From a virus: a stretch of 48,910 bases of DNA. The position numbers and the translations under genes were made by a program. Shown in pieces: positions 8,123-15,530 of the stretch. The notes beneath the pieces are model-generated. The model had not been told where the DNA came from, ran no database searches, and worked only from the letters and a program-made list of their open reading frames with translations. Position 1 is the stretch's first letter; each line of letters starts with the position of its first letter. The DNA lies in IMG/VR virus record IMGVR_UViG_3300046820_000671, positions 1 to 48,910 of that record; one strand, 5' to 3'.

Positions 8123-9223
8123 ATGTCAAAACAACAATACAACTTAACAACAAAATCAGATTACCTTAGTCGTAAAATGTTTTTGGACCCAGCAGGTCCT
8201 GTAACTATTCAACGATTCGAAGAAGTCAAGTATCCTAAGATTGCAGACTTTGAAACTACAGCACGTGGCTTCTTTTGGGTACCAGAAGAGATTAGTCTAA
8301 CCAAAGACGCACAAGACTTTAAAGATGCAAGCGATGCTATTAAACATATTTTTACGTCAAACTTGTTACGTCAAACAGCATTAGACAGTTTACAAGGTCG
8401 AGGTCCAGCACAGGTGTTTACTCCCTGTGTGAGTTTGCCAGAACTGGAAGCTTTAATGTACAACTGGAGTTTCTTTGAAACTAACATTCACAGTCGTAGT
8501 TACAGTCACATCATTCGTAACATCTACAATGTGCCTAAGGAAGTGTTTAACACAATCCATGACACTAAAGAAATTGTAGACATGGCAAGCTCTGTTGGCA
8601 AGTACTATGATGACCTGCATGTTATTAACTCTAGAAAAGAAGTTGGCCACACCATCCCAGAAGAAGAACATATCAAGTCTATCTGGCTAGCACTTAATGC
8701 CAGTTACGCATTAGAAGCATTCCGCTTTATGGTATCATTTGCTACAAGTTTAGCAATGGTGGAGAACAAAATCTTTATTGGCAATGGTAACATCATCAGC
8801 TTGATTCTACAAGATGAATTGCTACACAAGGGCTGGACTGCTTATATGATCAATCAGGTTGTAAAAGAAGATCCGCGCTTTGCTCGAGCCAAAGTTGAGT
8901 GCGAAGCTGAAGTATATCAACTTTACTTAGATGTTATCCGTGAAGAAAAAGAATGGGCTGATTATCTATTCAAGAAAGGTCCAGTTATTGGATTAAATGC
9001 AGCCATCTTAAAAGACTTTGTCGATTACACAGCCGCTGATGCATTAAAGCAAGTTGGCATTAAGTATCAAAGTCCTGCGCCAAAGTCAACCCCTATTCCT
9101 TGGTTCAACAAGCATAGCGATACAAGTAAAAAACAAACAGCATTACAAGAATCTGAATCAACAAACTATGTTATTGGTGTAATGGGTGATGCAGTTGATT
9201 ACGATGCACTACCAAGTCTATGA
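8123..9223 (+). CDS. nrdB: Ribonucleoside-diphosphate reductase, small (beta) subunit
   Basis: 366 aa. Di-iron/tyrosyl radical subunit of class Ia RNR. Visible ligands: Asp88 (TALDSLQ), Glu119 and His123 with the radical tyrosine Tyr127 (FFETNIHSRSY), Glu198 (ALEAFRF), Glu232 and His235 (QDELLHK). The first Glu/His pair is spaced ExxxH, one residue longer than the E. coli ExxH, although the flanking HSRSYSHIIRN matches closely. The C-terminal tail (ESTNYVIGVMGDAVDYDALPSL) carries the NrdA-docking end. It overlaps the glutaredoxin gene by 4 nt. Confidence 0.96.
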   Translation: MSKQQYNLTTKSDYLSRKMFLDPAGPVTIQRFEEVKYPKIADFETTARGFFWVPEEISLTKDAQDFKDASDAIKHIFTSNLLRQTALDSLQGRGPAQVFTPCVSLPELEALMYNWSFFETNIHSRSYSHIIRNIYNVPKEVFNTIHDTKEIVDMASSVGKYYDDLHVINSRKEVGHTIPEEEHIKSIWLALNASYALEAFRFMVSFATSLAMVENKIFIGNGNIISLILQDELLHKGWTAYMINQVVKEDPRFARAKVECEAEVYQLYLDVIREEKEWADYLFKKGPVIGLNAAILKDFVDYTAADALKQVGIKYQSPAPKSTPIPWFNKHSDTSKKQTALQESESTNYVIGVMGDAVDYDALPSL

Positions 9224-9474
9224 GTTTTAGCGAGCTTTACATTACAGACTGGTGTAATGCTTGCCATGTTGCACTAGACAAGTTAACAAAAGCAGGCATT
9301 GAATTTGAAGTGGTAAAAGTAGATGCTGAGGAAGAACTATATAAAGCATTCAAAGTGTGGGAAAGTAGGCTAGGATACAATCCAAATCTAATACCACAGT
9401 TTTGGTACCGTGGTGAATACATTGGCGGCACAATAGGAATAAACAATTTTTTAAAGGATAGAAATGTTACTTGA
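9220..9474 (+). CDS. Glutaredoxin
   Basis: 84 aa thioredoxin-fold protein: beta strand LYIT, then the redox motif CNAC (residues 13-16), cis-proline in LIPQFW and a GGTIGINNFL glutathione-site loop. It is the likely electron donor to NrdA through the C-terminal CEAC, as T4 NrdC does. Start overlaps nrdB (ATGA); the end overlaps the next gene by 11 nt. Confidence 0.9.
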   Translation: MSFSELYITDWCNACHVALDKLTKAGIEFEVVKVDAEEELYKAFKVWESRLGYNPNLIPQFWYRGEYIGGTIGINNFLKDRNVT

Positions 9475-9778
9475 TATCAAAAAGAACGGCGACGTCATTA
9501 CACTTAAAATGGGTTCTGGCGAAGAACTAATCGGACAATTCATTGACGAAGATGCTAATAGCTACACAATTGATCGTCCAGTGTGTATTGGCCAAAGTCC
9601 TAAAGGTGGACCAGCATTGGTTCCTTATTTGATGACTGTTAGCCCGGAACGTGCTCGCAATCTTAAAATTAACAAGAACTTGGTTGTTACTACTGGCACC
9701 ACCGACAAAGAACTTGCCGACCAGTATACATCAGCCCTAAGTGGTATTCAGCTAGCACCAGCAGGAATGAAGCTGTAA
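9464..9778 (+). CDS. Small beta-rich phage protein (Sm-like fold possible)
   Basis: 104 aa, overlapping the glutaredoxin gene. The first 55 residues read as short beta strands (DVITLKMGSGEELIGQFIDED, then SYTIDRPV) in a way that recalls Lsm/Sm-like small beta barrels; this is a fold guess only. The C-terminal part is polar. Last gene before the virion proteins. Function unknown. Confidence 0.65.
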   Translation: MLLDIKKNGDVITLKMGSGEELIGQFIDEDANSYTIDRPVCIGQSPKGGPALVPYLMTVSPERARNLKINKNLVVTTGTTDKELADQYTSALSGIQLAPAGMKL

Positions 9779-9779
9779 A

Positions 9780-10037
9780 ATGAGTAAACCTGTTCATCGA
9801 CTAGGTGACATTAACGAGCAAGACGGCGAAATAACAGAAATTCCGCAAAACAGCGTTTATGCCAACAATCTTCTTATTAGCATAGATGGTAGCGAAGTAG
9901 AAGGCGGCCCTGAAACAACTGATAATGGAAGTCCGACTGTTTTTATAGGAGGAATTCCAATAAACAGGCAAGGTGACGAAGACGAGTCAGGGACACCACG
10001 AGCAGAAGGTAGCCCGGACGTTTTTGTAGGTCCATAA
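9780..10037 (+). CDS. PAAR-domain tail spike tip protein
   Basis: 85 aa, ATG 2 nt after the previous stop. PAAR pattern: HRLGDINEQDG at the start, alternating short strands with SPTVFIGGIPINRQGD and a C-terminal SPDVFVGP. PAAR proteins cap the central baseplate spike of contractile tails (T4 gp5.4) and sharpen it for membrane piercing, often binding a metal ion. Followed at once by the hairpin in front of the M15 peptidase gene. Confidence 0.88.
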   Translation: MSKPVHRLGDINEQDGEITEIPQNSVYANNLLISIDGSEVEGGPETTDNGSPTVFIGGIPINRQGDEDESGTPRAEGSPDVFVGP

Positions 10038-10039
10038 TT

Positions 10040-10072
10040 AAAATCTCCCATAAATACATGGGAGATTTTTTT
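10040..10072 (+). promoter_or_regulatory. Hairpin that hides the M15 ribosome binding site / terminator
   Basis: Perfect 12-bp stem (10040-10051 with 10058-10069) and 6-nt loop, followed by a T run. The 3' arm contains GGGAG (10060-10064), 8 nt before the ATG at 10073, so the folded RNA hides the ribosome binding site. It may also terminate the upstream transcript. Confidence 0.8.
10049..10056 (+). promoter_or_regulatory. T4-type late promoter in the hairpin loop
   Basis: CATAAATA lies in the top and loop of the hairpin before the M15 gene. Initiation about 6 nt downstream (near 10062) would remove the 5' arm, leaving GGAG free for ribosomes. Confidence 0.6.
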
Positions 10073-10801
10073 ATGTGTAAAATGAAGCCTACGGCAATTG
10101 CCGCCCGAAAAGTAACGCCATCTGGCGAAGTGTATTATGATGATACGCCAGAAGGTCATGCGGCCGCAACCGAGGACATGCAAAAAACAATGGGCTCCGG
10201 CGCAAGTGAATCAGGGCAAGGTGGCGCCCAACCCGGCGGCGATGCTGGTGCTACCCCAGCCCCGCAACCAGATCCAAAAGACTGCTCAACATACACTGAT
10301 GCATTATGGGACACAGCATGTAGTAAATATTTTAAATTTTCGCAGATGAAATACAAGCCAGTTGAAAATCCTGAAGCTAAATTAACTGCACAACAGATAG
10401 CATGTAATTGGCAAAAAGTTTGTCAAAATGTACTTGATCCTTTAGTTGATGCAGGATTTAAAATAACAATCAGTTCTGGATATCGTACTCCAGCATTTGA
10501 TAAATCTTTAGGTGCTAAGAATAGTATTGGCGACCATCCATGCGGTCGTGCTGTTGATATTCAAATACTAGGCCAAGGTGATCCTTCTGAAAAAGCCAAA
10601 GGGTTATTCAAGCATATTGGCAAAAATATGAACGGGTCGTTCAGTCAACTAATTTACGAAGGTCGTTGGGTTCATGTAGCACATGGCGGAAATAGTCCTG
10701 AAATTGTATCAGTGCTGGTTGCTAGAAATGGAACTGCACCTTATCAGCAAGTAGGTGGACGAAGCGGAAGTAGATTAGATCCAGATTTGAAGTGGGCATA
10801 A
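10073..10801 (+). CDS. M15 family peptidase (peptidoglycan D-Ala-carboxypeptidase/endolysin type)
   Basis: 242 aa from the ATG at 10073 (GGGAG 8 nt upstream); an in-frame ATG at 10058 lies in the hairpin. A Gly/Ser/Pro-rich linker (about 40-75) precedes a peptidase M15A domain: SSGYRTPAFDKSLG, DHPCGRAVDI (first zinc His and Asp) and WVHVAHG (last zinc His). Such zinc peptidases cleave peptidoglycan cross-links. Next to the PAAR gene it may be a virion-associated lysin or the lysis enzyme; the late-promoter/hairpin control resembles that of T4 lysozyme. No signal peptide. Confidence 0.88.
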   Translation: MCKMKPTAIAARKVTPSGEVYYDDTPEGHAAATEDMQKTMGSGASESGQGGAQPGGDAGATPAPQPDPKDCSTYTDALWDTACSKYFKFSQMKYKPVENPEAKLTAQQIACNWQKVCQNVLDPLVDAGFKITISSGYRTPAFDKSLGAKNSIGDHPCGRAVDIQILGQGDPSEKAKGLFKHIGKNMNGSFSQLIYEGRWVHVAHGGNSPEIVSVLVARNGTAPYQQVGGRSGSRLDPDLKWA

Positions 10802-10804
10802 GTA
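10797..10804 (+). promoter_or_regulatory. Possible late promoter CATAAGTA
   Basis: CATAAGTA overlaps the end of the M15 gene, 7 nt before the ATG at 10812. Slightly longer spacing than the other late sites, but still a nearly leaderless arrangement. Confidence 0.45.
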
Positions 10805-10811
10805 TTCTACT

Positions 10812-12545
10812 ATGGCAGACATTCCAATCATCCCGGGCGTTAAAGTTGCAACCAAAGGCATTTTAAACAAACCACTCAAAGACGTTATTTGTGCTATCCT
10901 ATTTGGTGGCCTTAATAATATGCTAAAGGGTAATCTTCTTTGTGTTCAAGCAGACCTTAACGCATTAATAGAAGAATACACAGACTTACCATCTATTAAA
11001 GATCTGCAGGACGAGCTTAAAAATCTTAGAGATGAACTTAAGGCCATGGAAGATTTATCTGACCTTAAAGATGGTCTTGCTAGAGTAAATGCGGCCATTG
11101 CCGAAGTTCAAAATTTGTTAGCTCTTGATGGTATGTGCAAAATACCACTCAAGGCTCCTAAAATTCCAGATGTAATCAAAGAAGTTATTGATGCAGAATT
11201 TGCAGAAGCAAATGCCATCCTTAAAGACATTGGTAGATTGAGTAAGCCAGAATTATGCCTGTCCGGCAGCGGCGGCATTAACACTGGAAAATACAATCCA
11301 GAAAGTATACTTGGCAGTATACAAAAACATGGCGGCAAGATGGCAAATATCCCAAGCCAAAAATTTGCCAACTTAAAGAAAAAGATACAAGGCGTAACTA
11401 AGGCATTGTCAAAGTCTGTTAATAGACAGTTGTTTCCAGACTTTAGACATAAACACAACTTGATAACAGGTAAAACTTATAAAGCAGGTGAGCCAGTTAT
11501 TACACTTGCACCTCCTCCTCCACTTGCCAATCAATGGAACGGATCTTATCCGCCGGCAAATGTTTCTAATTTAAAGACGGCATCTGCAAATGCATCTTCG
11601 TTAGTCGCAAGTTTAGCTAAGACTGCAAGCTATCCTTCGGATGTAAACGGTATCAGATATCAAAATATCTGGCCAGGCCTTGTTGGACCAGAATTATACG
11701 GTCTTGCTGTAACAGCTCTAACACCACAGGACCCATTGTTTACTCAACAAGATCCTATATATGATTATTGCGGAAAGATTGTAGGCTATAGCTCAACAGT
11801 TATTACTGGCGATGCTAAGTCTGGAGGTGGCGATCCAAGTGTAGATTCAGAACCCAATCCACCAATTACTGACTTTAATTTTTTGTGGATTGAAGATCGA
11901 CAATGTTGGGCAGTTGATGGGATAACAAGTGACCAAATTATTAACGGACGTAGGGGTATTCAACTAAATTCTAACCCAGAGATTACATTACACCGCGGCC
12001 GTAATCATTTATTTGTTGTACCATCGTATGAAATGACATTTCAACCACCGCCAGATCGAGACTGGCGACAAGCACCAGAATTTTTTATATGCTATGTTGA
12101 TTACATCGACAACAAACTAGTACCTAGGATGAAAAACGGCCAAGTCGAAAAGTTTAATCTAGGTTTAAGCAGATTAGAAACATACGAACTTCTAGAAGAT
12201 GCCAACGGAGCAGACAATCCTGCAGAAGCACAAGCAAGAAAAGAACGTCATCCACTTGGTACACACTTGTACTTTACTGCTGAGAATAAAGTATACTCGG
12301 GCACACTAGCACCGCGGAATCCAGACTCTGATGTCTGGTGGTATAACACAGACACATGTGTTGCCAAACGTTGGGTACCAGATAATCTAGACACAGGTGC
12401 TGTGGGCTACTGGATTGAAGTAAGTGATGCTGAACGTGCCAAGCACTGGTTTGGTTCAAGCATTATATATGATAATCCTACTGTAAACTATCTAGCATAC
12501 AGCACACAAGATGGTTCAGTTTTTGGCCTATTAAAATTAATTTGA
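10812..12545 (+). CDS. Large putative virion/tail protein
   Basis: 577 aa. An N-terminal part with coiled-coil character (about 55-105, DELKNLRDELKAMEDLSDLKD) is followed by a Pro/Gly-rich linker (about 225-240) and a beta-rich C-terminal half with many aromatics (WIEDRQCWAVDG, GRNHLFVVPSYEMTFQP). No enzymatic motif. It follows the spike tip and M15 genes and may have its own late promoter, so a tail or baseplate-associated protein is likely (inference from position). Confidence 0.65.
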   Translation: MADIPIIPGVKVATKGILNKPLKDVICAILFGGLNNMLKGNLLCVQADLNALIEEYTDLPSIKDLQDELKNLRDELKAMEDLSDLKDGLARVNAAIAEVQNLLALDGMCKIPLKAPKIPDVIKEVIDAEFAEANAILKDIGRLSKPELCLSGSGGINTGKYNPESILGSIQKHGGKMANIPSQKFANLKKKIQGVTKALSKSVNRQLFPDFRHKHNLITGKTYKAGEPVITLAPPPPLANQWNGSYPPANVSNLKTASANASSLVASLAKTASYPSDVNGIRYQNIWPGLVGPELYGLAVTALTPQDPLFTQQDPIYDYCGKIVGYSSTVITGDAKSGGGDPSVDSEPNPPITDFNFLWIEDRQCWAVDGITSDQIINGRRGIQLNSNPEITLHRGRNHLFVVPSYEMTFQPPPDRDWRQAPEFFICYVDYIDNKLVPRMKNGQVEKFNLGLSRLETYELLEDANGADNPAEAQARKERHPLGTHLYFTAENKVYSGTLAPRNPDSDVWWYNTDTCVAKRWVPDNLDTGAVGYWIEVSDAERAKHWFGSSIIYDNPTVNYLAYSTQDGSVFGLLKLI

Positions 12546-12570
12546 CAAACAAGTCAAATAAGTATATACT
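12542..12570 (+). promoter_or_regulatory. sigma70 promoter of the tmRNA locus
   Basis: TTGACA (12542-12547), 17-nt spacer, TATACT (12565-12570). Its predicted start (about 12577) lies just ahead of the acceptor piece of the permuted tmRNA. Confidence 0.88.
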
Positions 12571-12576
12571 GTAAGT

Positions 12577-12641
12577 TATTGCTGTATGAAGTAGACAGAA
12601 AAGGATTCAAGACGCGGGGGCAGTGCCCGCCAGGTCCACCA
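12577..12641 (+). ncRNA. ssrA: tmRNA acceptor piece (permuted two-piece ssrA)
   Basis: Ends in CAGGTCC-A-CCA (12631-12641). T arm: GCGGG (12614-12618), loop GGCAGTG, CCCGC (12626-12630); the loop is not the usual TTC type, which I recall as typical of two-piece tmRNAs. The 3' strand CAGGTCC pairs over 7 bp with GGGCCTG at 12981-12987 of the coding piece, including G3-U70, the identity signal for alanyl-tRNA synthetase. Acceptor before coding is the order expected of a circularly permuted ssrA gene. The 5' end is estimated from the promoter. Confidence 0.85.
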
Positions 12642-12652
12642 TAAGGAAGTTA

Positions 12653-12967
12653 ATGAAGATAAGTGAACTAACATCGGGATACTTGGGACAGATTGCTAAG
12701 TTAAATTGGCAACCGGTCGACAAGAGTGTATGGAATTCTATTCGGGACGAAGGTCTAGATGAAGAACAAAACGCACCCAATTCTGCTGATTGGATCATGG
12801 CTTCATTAAATATTACACCAGAAGATGCTCAAGCATTGATGGCATATGAAGATGATGCAATCGAAGAATTTAATCGTTTTGATATTGCATTGAAGCAACG
12901 CTATCCTGGTATGGTAGATTTAATTGATTACGACAATGGTACTGTTACTATTGTCAAAGTCAAGTGA
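12653..12967 (+). CDS. Small protein encoded in the tmRNA spacer
   Basis: 104 aa from the ATG at 12653, with AAGGAAG upstream; the start is 12 nt after the CCA of the tmRNA acceptor piece. Acidic and mostly helical (MKISELTSGYLGQIAKLNW, EEQNAPNSADWIMASLNI), with a short C-terminal strand TVTIVKVK. No known domain. Lying in the spacer removed during tmRNA maturation, its mRNA would be released when the two RNA pieces are cut out. Function unknown; a link to ribosome rescue is only positional. Confidence 0.75.
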   Translation: MKISELTSGYLGQIAKLNWQPVDKSVWNSIRDEGLDEEQNAPNSADWIMASLNITPEDAQALMAYEDDAIEEFNRFDIALKQRYPGMVDLIDYDNGTVTIVKVK

Positions 12968-12980
12968 GTTTCTTTATAAT
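12951..12980 (+). promoter_or_regulatory. Possible sigma70 promoter inside the tmRNA locus
   Basis: TTGTCA (12951-12956), 18-nt spacer, TATAAT (12975-12980), directly before G1 of the coding piece. A start here would begin about 6 nt inside the mature RNA, so it may be chance. Confidence 0.35.
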
Positions 12981-13160
12981 GGGCCTGACACAGGATCGAT
13001 TGGGTCAAGAGTACGAAAATGGACAGCTCGGCAATGCAGAAGCCGTAGGATTGGGATCTCCCGGTCGTAGAAGCACAACAAAGTAAACGCAAACGACTCA
13101 CAGTTCGCATTAGCGGCCTAAACTCCGCTTAGGGTAAGAAATACCTCGTAACAGAAACTC
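12981..13160 (+). ncRNA. ssrA: tmRNA coding piece, tag ANDSQFALAA
   Basis: Begins GGGCCTGACACAGGATCGAT, matching the 5' tRNA-like domain of tmRNA (E. coli GGGGCTGATTCTGGATTCGA). The tag reading frame starts at GCA 13089 and reads A-N-D-S-Q-F-A-L-A-A, stop TAA at 13119-13121. The tag has the conserved AND start and ALAA end recognised by ClpXP, and resembles betaproteobacterial tags. Together with the acceptor piece it rescues stalled ribosomes by trans-translation. The 3' end is estimated, just before the terminator. Confidence 0.88.
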
Positions 13161-13162
13161 AG

Positions 13163-13186
13163 AACCCGCTTCGGCGGGTTTCTTCT
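13163..13186 (+). terminator. Intrinsic terminator of the tmRNA locus
   Basis: AACCCGC-TTCG-GCGGGTT, a 7-bp stem with a stable UUCG tetraloop (13163-13180), followed by TCTTCTT. Confidence 0.9.
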
Positions 13187-13289
13187 TATAACAACCAAAG
13201 TCCTACTCATTGGTAAACAATAACCAATTTAGTACCGTAAGTATATTGACTGGGATTTTTCGTTCTAGTCATTTTTAAAAGGAAATTAA

Positions 13290-13850
13290 ATGAAGAAAAT
13301 TATTTTAGCATCTATCTTGGCAACCATGGCCGGATTAGCATCTGCACAAACATCAGTTACACTTGGAGCATCTGCCGTTGAGTCTGACGTAAACGGACAA
13401 AACACAAATCGCACAAGTATCACTGTTCGTACAGGTGTTGGATACGGATTGGTTGGTGACGTGGGCGTTATCAATAGTCAAAACAGTACCACCAATGCAA
13501 CATCAGTTCGTCAAGAACTTGGTGTATCTAAAACTGTATTCACAGCAGGAGCAGTCAGTGCAACAGTACGTGGCGGCCTTGGTCTAAAAACAGTATCAGG
13601 TTCAAAGGCAACTGAGTATTACTCAATTGAACCAGGTGTTAACTTTAAAGTAACTGAAGCATTGACAGCACGAGTAGCTTATCGTTACCGTGATGCATTT
13701 TCTTCTAGCGTAGCAGATCGTAGCGACACAACTCGCTTGGGGTTATCATATGCGTTGACAAAGAAAGACACCGTTGGATTAGGTTATGATATTGTCAAGA
13801 AAGATGGCGCAGAAACAGCCACCACTTTCAGCTACACACGCAGTTTCTAA
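13290..13850 (+). CDS. Outer-membrane beta-barrel protein candidate
   Basis: 186 aa with AAAAGGA upstream. Signal peptide MKKIILASILATMAGLASA-Q, then alternating strands (SVTLGASAV, RTSITVRTGVGYGLVGDVG, ALTARVAYRYRD, DTVGLGYDIV) ending in TFSYTRSF: a C-terminal aromatic as required for BAM-mediated insertion. Small 8-strand barrels of this sort sit in the Gram-negative outer membrane. In a phage it may alter the infected cell's surface, for example to block superinfection (inference). It looks host-derived. A terminator follows. Confidence 0.78.
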   Translation: MKKIILASILATMAGLASAQTSVTLGASAVESDVNGQNTNRTSITVRTGVGYGLVGDVGVINSQNSTTNATSVRQELGVSKTVFTAGAVSATVRGGLGLKTVSGSKATEYYSIEPGVNFKVTEALTARVAYRYRDAFSSSVADRSDTTRLGLSYALTKKDTVGLGYDIVKKDGAETATTFSYTRSF

Positions 13851-13871
13851 TTTAGAGTAAACTGCTCTACC

Positions 13872-13895
13872 AAAGCCACCAATTACGGTGGCTTT
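13872..13895 (+). terminator. Terminator hairpin after the barrel gene
   Basis: AAAGCCACC (13872-13880), loop AATTAC, GGTGGCTTT (13887-13895). Strong 9-bp stem; the T run is short. Confidence 0.7.
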
Positions 13896-13908
13896 CCTAT
13901 GACGCTTG

Positions 13909-13917
13909 TGTTATAAT
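13909..13917 (+). promoter_or_regulatory. Extended -10 promoter
   Basis: TGTTATAAT, an extended -10 element with no good -35 box, ahead of the small gene at 13969. Confidence 0.6.
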
Positions 13918-13968
13918 TACTTTGTAAGACAACAGTTTTACTACACACTCAAACACAGGAGAACTACA

Positions 13969-14235
13969 ATGAGTACAACCGCTACAAATGGCTACACGAT
14001 CCGTCTTGAACTACTCAAGATGGCAAAAGAAATGCTAGAGCAAGACTGGCATGCACAGCGTGATGCTGTAATGACCGACTACAGTACCAAAGTTGGATTT
14101 GCAACTGCACAAGCAGAAAGTCTGGGATTCCAAAACACCACACCACCTGCCGCACCAACCTTCAAACCTTTCCCCACCGAGGAAGAGATCATCAAGAAGG
14201 CCAAGGTCCTAAACGAGTTTATCAATACCAAATAA
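13969..14235 (+). CDS. Small phage protein, unknown
   Basis: 88 aa from the ATG at 13969, chosen because AGGAG lies 7 nt upstream. Helical N-terminal half (IRLELLKMAKEMLEQDWHAQRDAVM), Pro-rich middle (TTPPAAPTFKPFPTEEE) and a helical end. Single-gene unit between a promoter and a strong terminator. Function unknown. Confidence 0.78.
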   Translation: MSTTATNGYTIRLELLKMAKEMLEQDWHAQRDAVMTDYSTKVGFATAQAESLGFQNTTPPAAPTFKPFPTEEEIIKKAKVLNEFINTK

Positions 14236-14257
14236 CTTAAACTAGTTTAACCAAAAG

Positions 14258-14292
14258 AAGTCTATATGGACAAGAACCATATAGACTTTCTT
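14258..14292 (+). terminator. Intrinsic terminator
   Basis: 12-bp perfect stem AAGTCTATATGG (14258-14269) / CCATATAGACTT (14277-14288) with a 7-nt loop, followed by TCTTG. Confidence 0.85.
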
Positions 14293-14310
14293 GTAAAAAT
14301 TTGCTATAAT
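14282..14310 (+). promoter_or_regulatory. sigma70 promoter with extended -10
   Basis: TAGACT (14282-14287), 17-nt spacer, TGC-TATAAT (14302-14310). It partly overlaps the previous terminator, and drives the gene at 14358. Confidence 0.7.
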
Positions 14311-14357
14311 TGTAATACCATCCGCAAAGTGATGTATCAAAAACAAGGAAACTTAAA

Positions 14358-14636
14358 ATGTTAAAGAAATTCGACGAAACAACTAAACAATACAAATTGT
14401 TCAAAGCTTTGGTTATCAATGGTGAGTCATTGACAGAAGCCGCTATCCAAAAGCGTTTTGGTATCAAGAACCCAACTGCTACTATCAGCGTTATCCGTCA
14501 ACGTGGTTACGCAGTTTATGCCAACCCACGCAAAGCAGGCAATGGCGTACAAGTTACTGAGTACCGTCATGGTGAAGCTAGCCGCAAGATGGTTGCTTTG
14601 GCATACAAAGCACAAGCCATGGGCATCACAGTTTAA
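14358..14636 (+). CDS. Helix-turn-helix/winged-helix-like DNA-binding protein
   Basis: 92 aa; AAGGAAA precedes the ATG. KLFKALVINGESLTEAAIQKRFGIKNPTATISVIRQRG reads as a helix-turn-helix with a recognition helix, followed by a wing-like hairpin (YAVYANPRK). Such small wHTH proteins are common in T4-like phages of aquatic bacteria; targets are unknown. Own promoter and terminator, so probably regulated on its own. Confidence 0.75.
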   Translation: MLKKFDETTKQYKLFKALVINGESLTEAAIQKRFGIKNPTATISVIRQRGYAVYANPRKAGNGVQVTEYRHGEASRKMVALAYKAQAMGITV

Positions 14637-14658
14637 TTTGCTTAAAAATTAGACAGAT

Positions 14659-14683
14659 TAGCCCCTTAATTGGGGCTTTTTTG
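14659..14683 (+). terminator. Intrinsic terminator
   Basis: AGCCCC (14660-14665), loop TTAATT, GGGGCT (14672-14677), then TTTTTT. Confidence 0.92.
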
Positions 14684-14714
14684 TGACTGTAGCATAAAAA
14701 CAACAAAAAAACGG

Positions 14715-14743
14715 TTGACTTTAGGCTCAAAAGCTTGTATAAT
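14715..14743 (+). promoter_or_regulatory. sigma70 promoter
   Basis: TTGACT (14715-14720), 17-nt spacer, TATAAT (14738-14743). Confidence 0.88.
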
Positions 14744-14774
14744 ACATACATGTCAACACAAAAGGGAGTTTAAA

Positions 14775-15161
14775 ATGCGTACATTTACTAAACAAGAGCA
14801 CCTCAACAGCATTGATACAAATGATATCGGTGAGGGCATCGATGACTTTATGGATCCTGACCTTAATAAGGCTTTTGGCAAGTTCTGTATCATGGACGAC
14901 CAGTGTGCCTATAACAACCTATTGGAAGACATGGGTTACGACAATGACGAAATTGAAAACGAGCATTGCACTATTGTTCACGACACAGTGGTTGAGACTC
15001 TCAAGCAAGTGAACCTGGTGTTTAAGAACTTGGGCATCGACCTGGAGTTCAAAAGTGCAGACATGGTAGAGCACGTGGCCTTCATGCTGACAGGCAAAGG
15101 TGACACACCCGAGGACATGGCCCACCGCATTCGCAGATTGGTCGACAACAAGCCTGTTTAA
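14775..15161 (+). CDS. Acidic phage protein, unknown
   Basis: 128 aa from the ATG at 14775, chosen because GGGAG lies 8 nt upstream. Acidic, rich in Asp/Glu (NDIGEGIDDFMDPDLNKAF, YDNDEIENEH) with an amphipathic helical C-terminus. No known domain. Own promoter. Function unknown. Confidence 0.75.
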   Translation: MRTFTKQEHLNSIDTNDIGEGIDDFMDPDLNKAFGKFCIMDDQCAYNNLLEDMGYDNDEIENEHCTIVHDTVVETLKQVNLVFKNLGIDLEFKSADMVEHVAFMLTGKGDTPEDMAHRIRRLVDNKPV

Positions 15162-15170
15162 TAGTATAAT
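15142..15170 (+). promoter_or_regulatory. sigma70 promoter
   Basis: TCGACA (15142-15147), 17-nt spacer, TATAAT (15165-15170), overlapping the end of the upstream gene and driving 15196. Confidence 0.75.
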
Positions 15171-15195
15171 ATACTAACGCACACAAGGAACCAAA

Positions 15196-15522
15196 ATGGC
15201 TACAACAGATACAGTCCGTAAGTTAGGCAAATTTGAGGAATATTGGAGTGCCAAATATCCTCCTAGTAAAAGCACTAAAGCACAACTGCCCATGGGTCAA
15301 GCCAGCGCAGAATTTTGCATGTATGGTTACACACAAAGAACTTTTACCGACGCCACCACACATTACTTTGGAGTCCATACAGCTACTGGCACAGAGGTCC
15401 ATGCCAGGACTAGAGAAGGTGCAGTCAAGGCCTTGGCCACAGTAGAGCGCAAACAGACAAAGATTAAAGAAGCTATTGCGTTTTTAAAGTCTGAGGGTTT
15501 TAACATTTCTAAATCTGTTTAA
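15196..15522 (+). CDS. Small basic phage protein, unknown
   Basis: 108 aa; AAGGAACC precedes the ATG. Polar, basic protein with a beta-like middle (THYFGVHTATGTEVHARTREG) and a helical C-terminus (ALATVERKQTKIKEAIAFLK). It sits 8 nt before the secreted protease gene and is probably co-transcribed with it. Function unknown. Confidence 0.72.
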   Translation: MATTDTVRKLGKFEEYWSAKYPPSKSTKAQLPMGQASAEFCMYGYTQRTFTDATTHYFGVHTATGTEVHARTREGAVKALATVERKQTKIKEAIAFLKSEGFNISKSV

Positions 15523-15530
15523 GGATAAAC

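Noticed and set aside
12577-12641. Acceptor piece read as an ordinary tRNA
   Set aside because: No D or anticodon arm upstream; its 5' acceptor partner is found 340 nt downstream, as in a permuted tmRNA.
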